DNA of 7,655 bases from Saprospiraceae bacterium (GTDB taxonomy: Bacteria > Bacteroidota > Bacteroidia > Chitinophagales > Saprospiraceae): positions 1 to 7,655 of the forward strand of contig JALZVN010000334.1 of assembly GCA_023299965.1 (NCBI GenBank), read 5' to 3'. The translations under genes and the position numbers were made by a program. The notes beneath the pieces are model-generated. The model saw only the letters and a program-made list of their open reading frames with translations, had not been told where the DNA came from and searched no databases. Positions 5,563 through 7,655 of the stretch are shown piece after piece. Positions within the stretch are counted from its first letter, which is position 1, and each line of letters begins with the position of its first letter.

Positions 5563-7545
5563 GTTTTAGAGAAAAGCATAATCCGATTGATTGCAAGCAG
5601 GCTACTGTATTTAGTAGGTATAGCCATTTTTATATCTATTTTTGCCAATGTCTACGTGTTTTTTAGCCATTCGGAAACTGTCTCTAAAGAAAAACAAGAA
5701 AAAGCAACATACAGCACTAGTTATCATGTTCCAAAGGTAATATGGAATCAGCCAAAAACGAGTATAGGAAGATACTTAGAGGAATATGATAGCGGAAAGA
5801 TATCTGACGCCTATCAAAACGCATGGTATTTTTTAAATGAAGCTTTACGAAAAAAATCAAGTACAGGGCTTGAAGATTTCTTTTCTGATCAGCTCATTAA
5901 GGAAATAGAATTACTTATCGATTCTGATAATGAATATGTAGAAGATAGGGTAGACCTAAATCATAATCTTGACATGCACTTGTATTCTGTTGATAAGCAA
6001 ATTGTAGCCTTTAAAGATAATGATGTTAGAATAAAACGTAAGGTCTTAAAAAACAAGAAATTGTTTTATGAAGAGGAGTTGTATAAAAACTATGAAGTGA
6101 TAATGACGCTGACTGACGGAAAATGGAGGGTGCATCATATGAAAGAGGTGGAAAACAATACAATAGTGCCAAACTATATAAGCAAAAATGAACCGCATTT
6201 CGTATTTGATTCCTTAGTTACCTTCGTCAATTCTAGTCAATCTCTACCTTCAACTGAGCTACTTGTAGCCTGTAAAATAAATTCTAAAAAAGGATATCAT
6301 AAAATCAAACCTGGTGAAACCATCTATCGACTATCTAAAAAATACAATGTTACTATTGATCAAATTATGAAGTGGAATAAATTAGCTGGCACTTCGGATA
6401 TTAAAGTATGTAGTCATCTTCGTGTTCAAAATCCAGATGTTAAAAGAAAGAAAATTGTACTAGTTACTCCTAGAGTAAATATTGGATATAAAGTAAAGAC
6501 TCGGATTGTTAAAAATGGAGAAAGTATTTATACTATATCAAATGATTTAAGCATTGAACCGCGAGAACTAAGAAAAGCAAATGGCATAAAGGATAATAAT
6601 ATTTTACCTGGGCAAATATTGCAAGTGCCTAACCAAAAAAATATAAATACATCTAAAATTGAAGAAATAAAAGGAATCAATTATTATCCACAGTCTTCCC
6701 CATGGTTAGATTTTTGGGTGGACTATGATCCTAAAGTTATACGTAAAGATTTGATGACTATTAAAGGTCTTGGAATGAATACGATTAGAATTTTTATCCC
6801 TAGTGATGGGGTAGTTCCTGGACTGCAATTTAAGGTTATGCTTGATAAATTAGAATTATTATTAGACGAGTGTACGGTTCTTGATTTGGACGTTGTGGTA
6901 ACCCTTTTTGATTTTCCTGTTAGTTTTGATTTGTCCTACTATCCTAGATCTGAAAGGCAGCTTGAAGATATACTCACACGGTTTAAAGATCATTCTGCTC
7001 TAGTAGCATGGGATATCAAAAATGAGCCAGATCTTGATTTTGAAAGGCATACAAAAAAGAAGGTTCTACAATGGTTGACTTATATGATTGAAAAAGCTAA
7101 AGTCTATGATCCAAATCACTTACTTACTATAGGCTGGTCCAATCCTGAAGATGCTGTTTTGTTGGCTTCGGAATTAGATTTTGTTAGCTATCATTATTAC
7201 AGAGATCCTAAATCATTAGCTTTGGATGCACTCGAATTAAAATCAAAAGTTAATAAGCCAATTTTGCTTGGAGAATTTGGGCTTCCATCTAACAAGAAAT
7301 GGTATTTGCCGATGGGGCATACCCAAATAGATCAAAGAGATTATTTGATTGATATGAAAACGGAAATGGATGCCAATGGTTTATCCTATCTGTTGTGGAC
7401 TTTGCATGACTTTGATGATATTCCTACAGAGGTATTTGGGTATAGAAAGTTTATACACAGCAAGCAAAAATATTTCGGTCTCATTGATAAGAAGGGTAAT
7501 AAAAAACCTGCCTATTACATTTTTGCTCCTAACGAAAGAAGGTAG
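5560..7545 (+). CDS. Membrane-anchored NTF2-like / double LysM / clan GH-A glycoside hydrolase
   Basis: This 661-residue protein has four parts. Residues 10-35 form one hydrophobic span after a short basic N-terminus, most likely an uncleaved anchor placing the rest in the periplasm. Residues 65-200 look NTF2-like, ending in VIMTLTDGKWRVHHM (180-194). Two LysM modules follow: about 245-290 (HKIKPGETIYRLSKKYNVTI) and about 310-357 (RIVKNGESIYTISNDL, then LPGQILQVPN); LysM binds N-acetylglucosamine-containing glycans such as peptidoglycan or chitin. Residues 370-655 form a clan GH-A TIM barrel, closest in feel to GH5-type enzymes: it opens with GINYYPQSSPW (372-382), has WDIKNEPD at 484-491 with acid/base Glu489, SYHYY at 543-547, LLGEFGLP at 569-576 with nucleophile Glu572, and LLWTLHDF at 611-618. 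Both catalytic glutamates are present, so a retaining beta-glycosidase or transglycosylase is expected; the substrate cannot be told. It is the last gene of the operon. Domain calls are strong; the role in processing the operon's glycan is inference. Confidence 0.9.
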   Translation: MVLEKSIIRLIASRLLYLVGIAIFISIFANVYVFFSHSETVSKEKQEKATYSTSYHVPKVIWNQPKTSIGRYLEEYDSGKISDAYQNAWYFLNEALRKKSSTGLEDFFSDQLIKEIELLIDSDNEYVEDRVDLNHNLDMHLYSVDKQIVAFKDNDVRIKRKVLKNKKLFYEEELYKNYEVIMTLTDGKWRVHHMKEVENNTIVPNYISKNEPHFVFDSLVTFVNSSQSLPSTELLVACKINSKKGYHKIKPGETIYRLSKKYNVTIDQIMKWNKLAGTSDIKVCSHLRVQNPDVKRKKIVLVTPRVNIGYKVKTRIVKNGESIYTISNDLSIEPRELRKANGIKDNNILPGQILQVPNQKNINTSKIEEIKGINYYPQSSPWLDFWVDYDPKVIRKDLMTIKGLGMNTIRIFIPSDGVVPGLQFKVMLDKLELLLDECTVLDLDVVVTLFDFPVSFDLSYYPRSERQLEDILTRFKDHSALVAWDIKNEPDLDFERHTKKKVLQWLTYMIEKAKVYDPNHLLTIGWSNPEDAVLLASELDFVSYHYYRDPKSLALDALELKSKVNKPILLGEFGLPSNKKWYLPMGHTQIDQRDYLIDMKTEMDANGLSYLLWTLHDFDDIPTEVFGYRKFIHSKQKYFGLIDKKGNKKPAYYIFAPNERR

Positions 7546-7554
7546 AGTCTTACA

Positions 7555-7655
7555 TTAGGGCACCTCTATTAACTATACTCTTGGTTGATCAGAAAATCAA
7601 AAATTTTCTTAAGCGAATAGAATAAATTTTTACTTCGTTGTTCGTCAGTCGATTA
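7555..7655. mobile_element. Possible edge of an insertion sequence (tentative)
   Basis: Soon after the operon stop, TTAGGGCACCTCTATTAA begins near 7556 and has the look of an insertion-sequence terminus, the reverse strand reading TTAATAGAGGTGCCC. The minus strand to its right has short open stretches: one ends in TAA at 7571-7569 (27 codons, closed upstream by a TAA at the window edge), and another ends in TGA at 7591-7589 and is open to the edge (21 codons). Neither matches a transposase family I can name. The call rests on resemblance only; ordinary intergenic DNA is a fair alternative. Confidence 0.18.

Noticed and set aside
7370..7558. 62-codon plus-strand frame
   Set aside because: It is a shifted-frame shadow of the hydrolase C-terminus, where the main frame carries conserved barrel motifs.
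7591..7609. 7-bp hairpin AGAAAAT/ATTTTCT with 5-base loop after the operon
   Set aside because: The stem is nearly all A-T and no T-tract follows, so it is a poor intrinsic terminator.

Overview
The window reads as AT-rich chromosomal DNA from a Gram-negative-type bacterium, most likely a member of the Bacteroidota. The reasons are indirect. None of the genes has a convincing Shine-Dalgarno sequence, genes in the operon are coupled through TAATG overlaps, and one product has a lipoprotein-type signal peptide with no obvious Gram-positive wall-anchoring signal. The IS30-like transposase tail also looks like those I associate with that phylum. This placement is inference, not proof.

Layout. 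Positions 1-145 hold the 3' end of an IS30-family transposase, broken by an in-frame amber codon, with the likely right end of the element just beyond it. A short non-coding stretch (146-273) separates it from a convergent gene (274-1083, minus strand) for a family 2 glycosyltransferase of the polyprenyl-phosphate-sugar synthase (ALG5-like) type. A 209-base divergent spacer (1084-1292) carries a perfect 13-bp inverted repeat. To its right is a tightly coupled three-gene operon on the plus strand: a 1019-residue multi-membrane protein resembling the '6-pyruvoyl-tetrahydropterin synthase-related' GT-C-like membrane family, with a large extracytoplasmic tail (1293-4352); a 402-residue exported, probably lipid-anchored beta-rich protein (4352-5560); and a 661-residue membrane-anchored protein with an NTF2-like region, two LysM modules and a clan GH-A glycoside hydrolase barrel (5560-7545). 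The last 110 bases hold no supported gene and may include the edge of another insertion sequence.

How the parts may work together (inference). The GT2 enzyme could make an undecaprenyl-phosphate-linked sugar, which is the donor class that GT-C membrane enzymes use on the outer face of the inner membrane. The membrane protein would then transfer sugar to a glycan or other acceptor. The lipoprotein could act as a scaffold, and the LysM-GH-A protein could trim, transglycosylate or release the product while held at the peptidoglycan. Three co-translated envelope proteins with this domain content look like one envelope glycan assembly and processing machine of unknown product. This is the most interesting content of the window.
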